Assembly (NCBI RefSeq): GCF_047511655.1 | Contig: NC_133397.1 | Coordinates: 48,684,001 to 48,748,000 of the forward strand | Length of the DNA stretch: 64,000 nucleotides | Origin: Castor canadensis | Taxonomy: Eukaryota; Chordata; Mammalia; Rodentia; Castoridae | Direction of reading: 5' to 3' | Part shown: piece after piece, positions 12,195 through 24,445 of the stretch | Position numbering within the stretch: position 1 is the first letter of the stretch | Layout: each line of letters begins with the position of its first letter | The notes under the pieces: model-generated | What the model was told of the DNA's origin: nothing | What the model saw: only the letters and a program-made list of their open reading frames with translations | Databases searched by the model: none | Made by a program: the position numbers and the translations under genes

Positions 12195-12535
12195 TTCAGC
12201 TGTAGATGTCCAATATGGTAACCACTCATTTAATTGGTTATTGAGCACTTGAAATATGGTTTGTCTCAACTGAGATGTGTTGTAAGTGCAAGATACACAC
12301 TAGATTTTGAAGGAATCTATTTACTGAAAAATGAAAGTTGTATCACCAATTTTTATGTTTGATTACATGTTGAAATAGCATTTTGGATATATTAGGTTAA
12401 ATAAAGTATATTATTAAAACTAATAACACATTTTTTAGTTTTTAAATGCAATTACTAGAAACTTGAAAAATACATACGTGGTTTGTATTTGTGGTTTGTA
12501 TTGGATTTCTATTGAACAGCAGTCTGGACTATCTA
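12195..12535. mobile_element. Probable hAT-like MER element
   Basis: TGTCCAATATGGTAACCACT near 12207 and GGTTATTGAGCACTTGAAAT near 12235 are characteristic of a common mammalian non-autonomous DNA transposon. The right half is AT-rich and decayed, so the boundary and family name are uncertain. Confidence 0.5.
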
Positions 12536-12544
12536 CAATAATAC

Positions 12545-12714
12545 TGAAACTGGCACAGACTGGAATCACAAGGGGGGAGTTAAAAAACCTCAGTGCCTAG
12601 GCTGTACCCCAGATCTATTAACCTGGCTATCTCTTGGGAGGGGCTCAAGCATCAACATGTTTCAACTCCCCAGATAATTCCAATATGAAGCCAAGGCCGA
12701 GAACCAATGGAGCA
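12545..12714 (+). mobile_element. MER20/MER5-like hAT-Charlie remnant
   Basis: ACTGGCACAGACTGGAATCA at the left, GTACCCCAGATCTATTAA in the middle and CCAAGGCCGAGAACCAATGG at the right mark the ends and core of this family. It lies directly beside the previous DNA transposon remnant. Confidence 0.6.
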
Positions 12715-13767
12715 GAGACCTTAAGGAGGATTAATAGTACAAACAACATATCTGGTCCAATGATGATCACTCCACAGAGGTATGTCCATTCTCTTTAAAA
12801 GAACAGAAATTATGGTCTCCCATGTACCCCCTTCTTTAGGCTTTCCTTCCCAGGATTGGATGCTTTAACCTACCCACAGGGTGTGGCTGGGTCTAGCGGT
12901 GGAGAAGTGACAGAACAGGTGTTCCCAGGGGTCAAAACCTACATGGGATGTCAAGGTTCTGAGGTTGGGCTGGCGGACCACTCTTCCTTGGGAGCTCCTG
13001 GTGATTAGATCAGATCAGCCCTTCCCTGTGGTTTCTGCCATTGCACCTGGCAGAAGAAAATATGATGAACAGTAGCCACCTACAAATGTTCAGTTTGTGA
13101 GGTGGATAAATCAAAGTGCTTGCTAAGAGGTCCACAGTGGAAATGTCTTTTGAGAACATCCATCAGTAACATCTTCCACCTGCAGAAGTTCTGTTTTTAT
13201 GGGATTCTTAGCTACAAGTTTGTGTTCTCTGGATCAGGTAACAAAGCAAAAATCTAATGCACTTATGTTGAATTTTGAGGTATTTCCTGGGGAATCAGTT
13301 TTTGGTGGAGCAAGATGTTTGGTGGCTTCTTGTGTTACTTGACACAACACAGATGAAATGAGGTACCCCTCCTCGCCTCCCAGCCATGTTCATGCTGATA
13401 ACTTATGTCAGTAATCACTGCATCAGCAGTTAGTGCATCTTGCAGAAATCTGAGGCTAACTCATTAAAGTTTATGTCATACCACATTTAATCAATTTTGA
13501 AATTTCTTATAAGTTGCATACCACCCTTCTGACTTCTTAAACAGCATGTACTAAATAGTAATTGATACTTTCCAAGGGAAGAGCCCCTGTGTATGTGTTG
13601 TGGGTGGTGAGATATCCAGAATACAGACAATCAAACAAACCTGAACAACAGCCCCTAGCAAGCTTGTCCCTCCATTCCCCTTCCTTTCTTTCCTTAGTGC
13701 TAACTCTGTGTTAGGAAGTGGATCTTACCTTTGAGGAGCTTAGGATTTAAGAGAGGAAAAAGACAAT

Positions 13768-15790
13768 GTCTTCATTTACTTGTACTGCTATAACACCATA
13801 CCTAAGACTGGGTAATTTACAGATATTAGAAATTTTTCTTGGTTCTGGGGGCTGAGAAGTCCAAGCTTAGGGGGAGAGTAGATCCAGCATCTGGCTAAAG
13901 ACTTCTCTACTTAGATGGCACCTCTTGCTTCTACCTCACCTGGTGGAAGGGTGAAGGGGCAAAAAGGGATAAACAAGTGGCAAAGAGATGTTAAGGGATG
14001 AACTTGCTCTTTCAAGCCCTTTATAAAGGGACTAAACATGGAGACTCCATGGCATGATCACCCTTCCAAGACCCCATCTTTCTTTAATTATGTTAATTGT
14101 ACAGAGGTGTTTCATTGTGATAATTCCATACATGCGTGTAATGTACTTTGGTTAAATTCATGCTATCGCTCTTCCTTATCCCTCTTTAAATGATGTTAGC
14201 ACATTTCATTATTTACTTTCATTCACGTGTATGAAACACTTCATACATATTCAACTCCTCTGTCACCCTCTCCTTTCAGCCTTACCCTACTACTTATTCC
14301 CAACCCCAAACAATCCCCTTGTTTTACACGTCATTCTTTTTTTTAGATCTAGATTCCACATAAGAGAGAGCTCATGTGATATTTTTTCTCAGTCCAGCTC
14401 TTTTGCTTAATATGCTGATTTCCAGTTCCATCCATTTTCCTAAAAATGATATATTATTTGTCTTTATTGTTGAATAATACTCCATTGTGTATATATACCA
14501 CATGTTTTTTATTTTTTATTTATTCATCAGTTGATGGACACCTAGGCTGATTCCATAATTTGGCTATTGTGAATAGTGCTGCTTTGAGCATGGATGTGCA
14601 GTTATCTCTATTGTATGCTGATTTATATTCCTTTAGAAATATGCCTAGAAGAAGTATAGAGGATCAGAAGGTAGTTCTATTTTTAGGTTTTTGAGGAACC
14701 TCCATACTGATTTCCATAGTGACTGCACTAACTAGCATTTCCACCAATAGCATATAAGGGTTCTCCCCCTACATATCTTCATCAGCATTTGTTTATTTTC
14801 TTGATGATTGCCATTCTAAATTAGGGTGAGATATAGGTTTGATTTGCATTTTCTTTATGGATAAGGATGTTGAACATTTCTTCATGTATTTATTGGTCAT
14901 TTGTACTTCTGAGAACTATCTGCTCAGTTCATTTGCCTATTTATTGAATGGATTACTTGTTCTTTTGATGTTTAAGTTTTAGAGCTCTTTGTATGATCTG
15001 GGTATTAATCCTTTATCCAATATCTGGCAAATATTTTCTCCCATTGTATAGGTTGTCTCTTGATTCTGGTAATTGTTTCCTTTGCTGCGTAAAAGCTTTT
15101 TAATTTGATAAAATCCCTTTTTGTAAATTCTTGCTCTCGTATCCTGAACAATTAGAGTCCTATTCAAAAAGTTGTTGCCTATATCTTCATGTGTTTCCCT
15201 AAGTTTTTCTCTGGTAGTTTCAAAGTTTGATCTTGCATTTAGATCTTTGGTCCATTTTGAATTCATTTTTGTCTAGGATGAGAGGGGTCTAGTCTTCTTC
15301 TTGTGGATATCTAGTTTTTCCAACACCATTTGTTGAAGAGGCTGTACTTTTTTCAACATATGTTTTGGGTGCACTTATGGAAAATTAGATGGTTGTAACT
15401 GTGTGGGTTTACTTTAGGGTCCTCTATTCCATTGGTCTATGTATCTGTTTTTGAGCCAGTGCCATGCTGTTTTGGTTACTATGGCTCTAAAGTATAATTT
15501 GAAGTCAGATATTTTGGTACCCCCAGCATTACTCTTTTTGCTCAGGATTGCTTTGGCTCATCAAAGTCTTTTGTGCCTCCATAGGAATTTCAGCATTGAT
15601 TTTTCTACTTCTGTGAAAAATGAAATTGGAATTTTGATGGGGATTGCATTGAGTCTATAGATTGCTTTTAGTAGTAAAGCTGTTTTCACAATATTAATTC
15701 TGCCATGATCCCATCTTCATACTGTCACTTTGGGGTTTAAATTACAGTACATGAATGAATTTTGGAGGGACACTTACATCCAAAGTCAAC
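13768..15790 (-). repeat. MaLR (MST/MLT1A-like) LTR split by an L1
   Basis: The left part (13768-14080) reads, in antisense, ACTGCTATAACACCATACCT, AAGACTGGGTAATTTACAG, GGGGCTGAGAAGTCCAAG and CACCTGGTGGAAGGG. The right part (15718-15790) continues with CTGTCACTTTGGGGTTTAAA and GAATTTTGGAGGGACAC. These are the two halves of one LTR, separated by the L1 at 14081-15706. Confidence 0.75.
14081..15706 (-). mobile_element. 5'-truncated L1 (3' UTR and ORF2 3' part)
   Basis: On the plus strand it runs from a T-rich 3' tail through a 3' UTR into the familiar antisense of the ORF2 C-terminal region: TGAATAATACTCCATTGTGT near 14471, GTTGATGGACACCTAGG, GAGGAACCTCCATACTGATT near 14692, TATCTGGCAAATATTTTCTC near 15022 and GTGCCATGCTGTTTTGGTTA near 15459. 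The frame is broken by many stops. It is bounded by GACCCCATCTT (14070-14080) and GATCCCATCTT (15707-15717), an 11-base target-site duplication with one mismatch. Confidence 0.9.
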
Positions 15791-15892
15791 AAATATTAAG
15801 ATAAGTGTGAGAGAGAAAACATGGGGTCTATGAAGACAAGACTGCTCTTCTCCTTTGCTTTTCCTCCCTTCCTCTCTTTTCTTCCTTCCTAA

Positions 15893-15920
15893 AACAAACA
15901 ACAAACAAACAAACAAACAA
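15893..15920. repeat. (AAAC)n simple repeat
   Basis: AACAAACAACAAACAAACAA-type tract of about 28 bases, 100 bases beyond the end of the MaLR LTR. Confidence 0.85.
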
Positions 15921-16384
15921 AGCAAAGATAACTTACGAAGATACACAGAGAACAAGATAAAAAGGAAGAAATCTGGAGGGGAAATCTGAAAGTAAAAAGA
16001 AAATGATAGAAGTCAATAAATTATGTTAAGTCATGTCAAAATTATTGAGGGTGGGCCACAAATTTAGTTCTAACTTCCTAGAAGCTTGTGCAAAGAGGAT
16101 ACACAAAAACCTGCATCTTTCACAGTATCTGCAGGCTGAAAACTAAGGAGATTCCCAAGAGAACACTTGGATAAGGGTTCAGCAATAATTAAAGCATCAG
16201 AGGATATAATGGACAGTATTTCCAAACATGTCACTAATTCCACCAGAGTTATAAAGGGCAGGACAGAAATTTGTGTGGTTTAGCGAAAACAGAAAGGAGT
16301 ATTGAATCCTAGCTGCAGATAAAACTCTTTTGTTAGGATTTGACCAAATCAGCCTGAGCCTTTACTTGTAATTATTGATATTGG

Positions 16385-16703
16385 TGCTCTCTGGCTTACA
16401 ATGGGGTTACAGCTTCATAAACCATAAATTGAAAATATCATTAAGTCAAAAATGCACTTAATACCCCTAACCTATTGAGCATCAGCACTTAGAATACAGC
16501 ATACTGTAGAGTGTTGCTTGTTTATCTTCATGGCTGTGTGCCTGGTAGGGAGCTGCAGCTCATGGAGTTTTGTATGACATTATCACTAGCTCAGGAAAAT
16601 GTCAAAATTCAAAGTACAGCAGCTACTGAATTCCTATTGATTTTGCATTGTTATTCCATTGAAAAATTGGAAGTCCAGTCCTTGTTAAGTCAGGACCATC
16701 TGT
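16385..16703. mobile_element. Tigger-like DNA transposon fossil
   Basis: The left end reads GGCTTACAATGGGGTTACAG and the right end TTAAGTCAGGACCATCTGTG. Between them are AAATTGAAAATATCATTAAG, CCTAACCTATTGAGCATCA and GTCAAAATTCAAAGTACAGC. These match a non-autonomous mammalian Tigger-type element that I know by sequence but not by sure name. Non-coding. Confidence 0.65.
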
Positions 16704-17659
16704 GATTTAATTCTGTTTTAGGTGCTTGGCTAGAGGTGCACACTAGAGGCTGTGGGAGGGGAGAAGGACTCACCTCCATCTCTGAGAGAGAAGGGTGGGC
16801 AATGACAGGGATCTGGAGGAGATGGAGGATCCTGAGGGAATCATTCAGGGAATAAGGCAGGGAAGACATCCCACTTACAAGAGAGTATCATCCACGGAGC
16901 ACAAAGGTGCAGAGAGTGTCAATTGGGAGCTACAGGTCCTTTGGTCCTAGAAAAATATGAAGGATGAGGCAAGATAGGGGGTGGGGTATAGAGCAAGAGA
17001 AGTCATCAAGGGCCAAACTGTGCCTGTCTTATATATTCTGCTAAGAAATGTGGCTGCACTCTGATGAGAGGTACTGAGATGCCACCAGAGGGACTTAGAC
17101 TGGCAGTTGTATCTGCTAACTACTGCACTAATAACGCTGCATGATAAGCATCCCCAACACTGGCAGTCAACGGCCCTCATGCGTTTTTGCACACAGATCT
17201 GTCAGTTGATGGGCTTCAGGCTGAAGGTCAGTCAGCTTTAGCAATATAAAACAACATTATTTATTCAATAATCATCCCAAATCAATGACCAAAATTAGCA
17301 TAATTAAAATTTCATCAAGGTAACCTAGCTCAATATTAGGCACTGGCTACTCTAAATAAATTTATGGAGAACTCTTTCTTTGGTTTCTTTTCGCCTTGTC
17401 ATTCTATCACAAATCCAATTCCTATTGCAGTCATCTGCTTTCTAATGACTACTTAGGTGTTAGTGACTTGGAGGCAGTTAGCAGAGAAGGGCACTGGATC
17501 TTTCAGTTTAGAATAGGACTCCTGAGGAACACACCTGTGGTGCAGTCATTCCTATTTCCAGACAATGGGCTGCCAAGCTAGGATATCAGTAATAACAAGG
17601 TTGCATTTCTGCAGGAAACCTCAGTAAGGCATTCTTGTATTTCATTTCTAGCTGCCTGA

Positions 17660-17760
17660 GAGTGGATAAGGTTAGATGCTTGTTCAAAGACAAGAACTAA
17701 TAAGTAACTGAGATAGGATTCATATTTTTCTGACTTGTGTTTTGACTCACACTTCCCCTG
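17660..17760 (-). repeat. Weak MIR fragment
   Basis: In antisense the order is GGATAAGGTTAGATGCTTG, TTCAAAGACAAGAAC, AAGTAACTGAGATAGGATTC. This loosely follows MIR (a GTTAAGTAACTTGCCC-like core, then the AGCTAGTAAGTGGCAGAG-like part). It is strongly decayed. Confidence 0.4.
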
Positions 17761-19783
17761 TCCACAATGGTCTTAGAAACTGTGTCAAGAGCCTTTTGTG
17801 GGGGTGAGACAAGTGGAGGTGCCAAGGAAAAATTGCACCAGACATAAATAGGGAAAGAAGACTATTCAAGACTGTTTCAAGAGGGAGTGAGGCTGAATAA
17901 AATGTCATGAAACAAAAGGATTGTTCAGGAGTGAGATGAACTTAGTGGAAAATACCAGAGGACACTGGGTTGGGGGTTGGTCACTGTGAGGAGGCCCTCT
18001 GTGTTTGCTAAGGGAATGTGATGAAGTTAGGCTCCTTCCCTCCACTGAGACAGAGATAGGCTCCTCCTTCCTTGAGAATTAAGCATCAAAGATAAGCCTC
18101 TTAGGTGGCAGAGAAAGACATTCCTGGGTTGTAAAACTGAAAGGTTGATGAATAGGAGTTAGATCCTTATAGATCCAAGAATAAATTCGCAACTGAAAGT
18201 CTGCTACGGTAAATGCTCTGAAAAGGGAGGATGAGGGCCATAGTTAGGAAGAAGCCTAGGTGAAGTTTAGCAAACTGAGAGACCATCAAGGGCTTCCTGG
18301 TCAGGGGCAGTGGTACCACCTTTCCTTGCTATCCAGAAAACCAGGTCTCCATCCCCAACTGATCATTGTTGAAAAAGTGACAGCTTTAGGGGGGCACACA
18401 CTGACCAGCTGGTACAGGGACACTAATATAAAACCCCATCCTAACAAAGGGAGATGTTTCTTTCTGTATCCTATAGCAGAAGCCCAGGGTAGGGTAAGGT
18501 AGGACAGTTTCCTGGCACTGTCTTCATCTAAGAAATCCATTTCTTTAGGGAAACAATGTATTTTCAGCTCGAAGCCCATTTCGCTCCACTTCACCAGAGG
18601 GTAGCCCAAAGATAGAACACAGAAACTCAGAACTCTTCCTTCCAGACATGACCATCCTAGAAAGCTGACCTAGTAGTGCGCTGTCGCCTGTGGCAGAGAG
18701 GAAAATGGAAATCTCCTTGGATGGTATTTTGCTTGCCTATGGGGCCTCTCTTTGCTCTGAGGGCAGGCAACTGAACTGACCTTAAAATGCAGGCCTCAGG
18801 AAGAAGCAGAGAATTTTATTTCTCCCAAAGATTTTGATGCTTTTCAAATAAAAAATTAAAAGATCCAGTACGGTCCCCTGAAGCTTCTTCTCAAAGTAGT
18901 GGATTTTTAGAAGAGACAAAGGCCTGGGGGTGGGGTGGATGGTCCAACAGTAGTGTTCTGAAGCCTCATTTTCCCCTTTTCAGAGCATTAGGATTTTCTT
19001 ACATCCTCATTCCTTTTATCTATCTTTTCTCCTGTTCTCCAAAGTGCACAGATCTTTTCTTTCCAAACCCCCAATCCCCCCTAAATACCATGTACTTCTC
19101 ATATTGGTCAGCAGCAGTTTTCCCTGCCTGACCGCAAGCCTGGTAAGCAGAGAATGCGTTCGGTCACACGGTGGCGCGCGCGAGCCTCCCAAAATCCCGG
19201 CGGCAACAGCTCTGCACCTGCTTTCTATACCAACCCCACCCGCACGCCAGGCTCAAGGAGCCGCGCCCCCAGCCCTACCCGCCGGATGGCACCAAGCGCG
19301 CCTCGGGGACCCAGGTGGCAATAGAGCGGCAGCCGCGTCTGACCTGCGCGGGAGGTGCTGCTGCGGCCTGCCGGCGCCCCCCCTTGCCCCGCCCGCTCCA
19401 GGCTCCTCCTCCTGCTGGTCCCCCACTCTCCACCCCTCTTAGGCTGGGCTCTGCAAATCGAAGGCTTCCCTGAGCATCAGCTCAGAAGCAGCGGCAGGCG
19501 CAGCAAAGGTGGCGGGAGGGGCGCAGCCGGCCGGCCGCGCCGAGCCTTTGGGCAGGTGCTAGAGCAGCCCGGGAACCCCGCGCGGCCAGGAGAGCAGAGG
19601 AGCCAGTGGTTGCAGCTGGGAAAGGGGGAGGAAAGTGCGTGTGTGAGCGACACAGTGTGAGGGAGACAGTCTCGAATTAAGGAGGAGGAGAGAGCAGGGG
19701 ATCGAGGGCGCAGCCCCTTGGGTGCCCTTAGCTGGTCTCCAAGGTTTTCCTACGTCTGCTCCCGCTCCCTGGCGCACCTCACC

Positions 19784-19882
19784 ATGGACTTGCGCGGAGT
19801 TGGAACTGGCCAAAGCGTCAACCCGCGGTTATCCGCCCGGCCCTGGGGGTTCGCGGGTGCGCGCACGGGGATGGCGAGGTAG
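19784..19882 (+). promoter_or_regulatory. Upstream ORF 1 in the CCDC85A leader
   Basis: ATG at 19784 lies in CACCATGG, a near-ideal Kozak context, and opens a 32-codon frame ending in TAG at 19880-19882. If transcription begins upstream of it, scanning ribosomes should often translate this frame before reaching the main ATG 170 bases downstream of its stop. Its peptide resembles no family I know. Whether it lies in the mature 5' UTR depends on the unmapped TSS. Confidence 0.4.
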
Positions 19883-19883
19883 G

Positions 19884-19943
19884 ATGGCCGCCAAGCGCGA
19901 CCCCCGCCGCCCCAACGCAGCGGCCCCCTGGCGGTGCCGCTGA
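19884..19943 (+). promoter_or_regulatory. Upstream ORF 2 in the CCDC85A leader
   Basis: It starts one base after the stop of upstream ORF 1 (TAGGATGG, with A at -3 and G at +4). It encodes 19 codons ending in TGA at 19941-19943, 108 bases before the main start. Two consecutive strong-context upstream starts suggest translational restraint by reinitiation or leaky scanning. This is inferred from sequence only. Confidence 0.4.
19918..19938 (+). promoter_or_regulatory. CTCF-like motif
   Basis: The core GGCCCCCTGGCGGTGCC agrees with one orientation of the CTCF consensus (CCCCCTGGTGG core) at nearly all strong positions. It lies about 115 bases upstream of the start codon, in the CpG island. CTCF at such a site could anchor a promoter loop. 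Motif match only. Confidence 0.4.
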
Positions 19944-20396
<453 letters not shown>

Positions 20397-21689
20397 TGAT
20401 CCACCCCTTTTTTCTCCCAGTCAGCACCCTTGCCCCCATGTTCAGCCTTCGGAAAGTTTTCCAAACTTTGGAGGCTCCCTCTTTTTCTCCTTACGGGGCG
20501 CGTCAGCCTCGAGCTTTCTCTCTGAATCAAGAGGAGCGAGCGCCAAGGATGCTGAAAGTCAGGGAGATGATGAGCGTGCAGAACCTTTAATTTCCCGGGA
20601 GACCTGGGAAGTCGAGGCTTTGGGGAGCTGGGTTACAGCCAGCCAGGGAGAAAACCGAGTGAAGGAGTGAGTTCAGGGCATCTTTACTTTTGGGGTCCAG
20701 GATGTAGCTGCTCGGACGCCACCAGCGCGCTGGCGAGCAGAGGGCAAAGAAAGGGCACCACTACAGCGGAGAGGAGATGGTCAGGCGCCCAGCATAGAAA
20801 GATGCTGCCGGCGCCACCCAAGTCATTCGGTGCAGAGGAGCTTAAGTTCTGCCTTCAAGTCTTATACTAGTTCCCACGATTTCCTTTTCTTCCAGTTCGA
20901 TTGATCTCACCTGGAGTTGCCTTACTCTCCTTCCCAGTTCACCCCCGGGATGATTTTGATTTTATACCTCATTGCTGGGAGGACTTAGTATGGAAGGCAT
21001 AGGGTTTTTTAAGGTTACCCCAAGGGTCGGTTAGTGATGTTTCTTTTTGAGCCACACCTCCCTCTGCTGTTATTAAAAGGGGAGGGGGACCCCCCCGCCC
21101 AAGCCCATCAACTTTCTTTCCTCCTTGGAGAGCTCCGCTTGTGTCCGCCGGCTGCAGCAGACCGGGTGGCTGGGAACCGCCCTGCCGGCTGCACTGCAAA
21201 CTTCCTCTCCTCACAGCTTGCCTGGTGCCTCCTGGTATTCCTTCCTCTCATTGTTCTGCTTTTGTTTATAGGAAGCCAGACACAAACGAAATCAGTACAG
21301 GGACCTCAGGGAGCAAATTCCCGTAGGCACAAACTGTTCTTGTCGCTTTCCACTCCCACCCCACTTCTCAGCAGTAGAGGCTGTTCTACAATTCCCTCAA
21401 CGCTCCAGCTCTAGGATTCTGGGGCAAAGAGAAGTGGGAGGGGCCGGATGCCTGAGGCTCACCTGTGTGCTGCTCCAGTGTGGGTGGAGATGGGCCTCCC
21501 TTGAGATCCAAACTAACTGTCATACAGGCCCTAGAATGGGTGCAATTAGGAAGATTCCCATAGCCAGAAAAATCCCAGGGCTTGCTCTTTTCTCATTTTA
21601 ATTCGTTGCTAATGGATTATTTTTTTTTAACTACCGGGCCTTTGGGGAATAGAGAGGCAGGCTAGACTAGTAGGAGGATGATCTCGGAG

Positions 21690-21880
21690 ATGGGTTTCAG
21701 TGTTTGAATGTAGAATACTCATTTGTTAGGAAGGTGAACTTGAGTAATTAATTTCTCAGATCCCCATTTTATTCATCAATAAAATGCAAATGATAACTAA
21801 TTCTAGGATGTTGTGACAATTAGTTACAGCAGTGTAGGGAAGGTTTAATACTGACTTGACTACAAAACGTTATGCTTGTT
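21690..21880 (+). repeat. MIR
   Basis: GAACTTGAGTAATTAATTTC near 21736, TCAGATCCCCATTTTATTCA, CAATAAAATGCAAATGATAA and GGATGTTGTGACAATTAG follow the MIR order (AAGTTACTTAACCTC, CAGTTTCCTCATCTGT, AAAATGGGGATAAT, GGGTTGTTGTGAGGATTA). Confidence 0.65.
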
Positions 21881-22727
21881 GTCATCAGAAGAGAACATGA
21901 ATGGGTAGCATATGTTTCCAGAATCTGAGTTTCTTAGGCAAACGATATATTAGTTTAAAACCCTCCAATTTAATCCTCTTCCATATTTTGAAACATAATG
22001 TGACTTGGAAGGGTTTTTAATTAATTAATTTTCTAAAGATTTTAATAATATGGAGACTCAACATAATAACTCAAGAAATTACTGAACGTTCTTTTAGGTT
22101 GTGTGGATTGACTGTAGTGAAGTCTAGGGATGAGTGGGGAATGGTTGGTATGGGTGGTGGATTGTCTGGTCTTCACTCCGGTAGCCTCATTTAGAGAAAG
22201 ATCTATTAGCCAATTAAGAGCAGTTATACCCCAAGTAGGAAATCTCCTTGTGATCTGGATTCATGCGCTGGCATTAAAAGATTCCCCTTTATCAAGTTCA
22301 GAAGGCCATGGAGCCTAGTTATCTTCTGCCATGGACTTACTTCTTTTGCATCATCCCTGGGCAGCTTCAAGTTGGTTGGCTCCAAAGGGCCTTGGATCAC
22401 CCTGAAGATGCTGGGGTTTTAATGCTCTTCTCCCTTTTCATCATTTTGGCTCAAAGCTTCCTTGGACACCACAGTGATCTATAAATAAGATTGAGTGAAT
22501 AAATGATAGGTATATTTACTTATTGTGGTTTACCTGGAAGAAAGGGATTTTATGTTTTTGCCTCTGATGGTTTAGCATTCTTAGTTGAAGAATGTAAATA
22601 TAGGGTGATCAATGTCACAAGATGTATTATTTTTATGCCCCCTTTCTGTGAACTGACTTTGAAATTACATCTACATATTTTTAAGACTACTAGTTGGGAG
22701 TCCAACTGTACAATCTGGTCAGTTTGG

Positions 22728-22885
22728 GAAAACTGTTGACTTCTCTGAGCCTCCACTTTATGATCTATTCAGTTGGGATTTTAATTCCACATGGAGTTTT
22801 AGGAAGGTTAGATGGTAGAAACAGAAACCCCAGTGAGGTTAGATAGCTTTCTCAAGGTCACACAGATGTAATGCTGAAAGTGGAC
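22728..22885. repeat. Two converging MIR fragments
   Basis: 22728-22790 reads like plus-strand MIR (AACTGTTGACTTCTCTGAGC). 22813-22885 reads like minus-strand MIR (TTAGATAGCTTTCTCAAGGT, then CACACAGATGTAATGCTG). Both are old and partial. Confidence 0.5.
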
Positions 22886-24394
22886 TATTTTTAGCTAGTT
22901 GACATTCTTTGCTTAGAGTGTGTGGACCCAAAAGTGATTAAGAAAGGAGACTTTGTTGAGGGTGCTGATGTTATAAGGGGTTGGATTCCTGAGAATCATT
23001 TCATTGGACTCTGAGCATATACCAACATGCACGTTACTCTGACCCAGAATTCTGGTGGGAAGCTGATTTTAGGGAACTGAATCTTTAGAATTATTGTCTG
23101 CCTTGCATTAATTTCCCCACCTGCTCCCTAACACCACCCCATTATGAAATGAAGAAAAAGAACATATTAAAAACAATATTTCTTTAACCATAGATATAGT
23201 TCTTGGTAGTTTACAAGCATGCAATTGAAATCTTGGGTGATATTTTATGAGGTGGAGTTAAACTTCTAAAAGTCCACTTTAGACACTTTGATAATATCTG
23301 GAGGACTGTGAAGATGATAAAAGAACATCAACTGTTTTGAAAAACAAAGTCCATGTCTTAATGTGGCAGATTTGAAGAAACTGGCTAATAAGGTTGTTAT
23401 CAAGCTGGTTGCTTAGCTGTTCATCAGAGGATTAAGGAAATATCTCAGAACTGGAGAGTAAATAACATTCTCAAGAAAATAACAAGAAGAAACTGGGATA
23501 ATGCTGAAAAGGGGCCATTTCACTTCCTTTGGGAGGGATGGTTACTCCATAAAGCCCAGTCCTGTCTGCATTTCAGTTCTTGACAAATTAGGAATAGCTG
23601 TAGGATAGTCAAAAGGAAGTGTTTTCAGATGGAAATTCATTCTGAAGAAGACATGACTTGAATTTTCTATCAAATGCCAGGAGTAAATGAAATATGGAAT
23701 AATTTTTAAAGTGTAGAAAGATTAATTTTGCTTAATGCTATTTTCTCTGAATATCCAGAGCTTCTGAGTTTCTCTTAAAGAATTAGTATGGAAAGATAAT
23801 TTTCCCTCATCCTAATGTAGACCAGAAACTTTCTGAAAACAGTAATAGATTTTTTCGTAGTAGCTTTAGCTGTAGCTAGTTTGGGTCACAGGCCTAGGGC
23901 TTTGCATTGTATGCAAGGTACCATGATAGGTATCTTGCTTATGCAAAGAAAGACATCAGACATCTGTCTTCCAGAAGGTTAAGGCAGCCACATGAGAAAG
24001 AAAATGTTGTGCAATGAATGCTTAAGTTCATTTCACACATTGAACATTAACTAAGTGGGAAAGTTACTGCATTTATTATTCCTGAGTAGTATTTGGGTGC
24101 TAGGGAGAAACTTCTCAGGAATTTCTCATTGAGTTTAGATGGGTAGGGTGACATTTTCTAGCTGGAATGCACAGATTTACCTAGGGCTCATAATTACTCA
24201 CCAGAGAGGGAGCTAAAAGGAGAAAGGGAGAAGAAGGCCATTCAGGCCTGGCCAAAGGTTTAATTTTTTTGGCAAAGGGGAGGTGTTGGGGGTTGGTAGG
24301 CAGGAGAAGCAAAGCATGTGGAAAATGTTTTTGAACATCGGTCTGGTCAATGAGTGCTTCGATCAGATTGGGCAAGAGAAGACTGGATGGGCAA

Positions 24395-24445
24395 GATGAA
24401 GGCAGGGAGGCCAGATGGGAGGCTATTGCGGAAGGTCAGGCCTGG
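24395..24445 (+). repeat. Short relative of the repeat at 4195-4650
   Basis: AGATGGGAGGCTATTGCGG then AAGGTCAGGCCTGG resembles the segment near 4531-4560. Only a few tens of bases can be aligned by eye. Confidence 0.3.

Larger units (their letters stand above)
1..19150. other. Intergenic region upstream of CCDC85A
   Basis: No protein-coding gene can be supported here. All open frames are short (about 130 codons at most, the longer ones running into the CpG island), lack family resemblance and often overlap repeats. Recognised repeats are listed separately. Stretches in which I recognise nothing are about 2285-3020, 4740-5780, 7160-7590, 7790-8925, 9580-10780, 10865-11690, 12720-13765, 15800-16380 and 16705-19150 (apart from a weak MIR near 17.7 kb). 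Parts of 10175-10430 and 11530-11660 read like very old LINE-type repeat sequence that I cannot name. Base composition is AT-rich until about 19.1 kb, where CpG density rises sharply. Confidence 0.8.

Noticed and set aside
14979-15266. 95-codon minus-strand frame
   Set aside because: Residual piece of a decayed L1 ORF2, not an independent gene.
19044-19660. Overlapping frames of 100-132 codons at the start of the CpG island
   Set aside because: CpG-rich DNA carries few stops. The frames are Pro/Ala/Arg-rich without recognised domains and overlap one another.
19774-19800. REST/NRSF-like site (CTCACCATGGACTTGCGC)
   Set aside because: The CACC and GGAC halves fit, but the left half has mismatches and the right half needs an inserted base; too weak to call.
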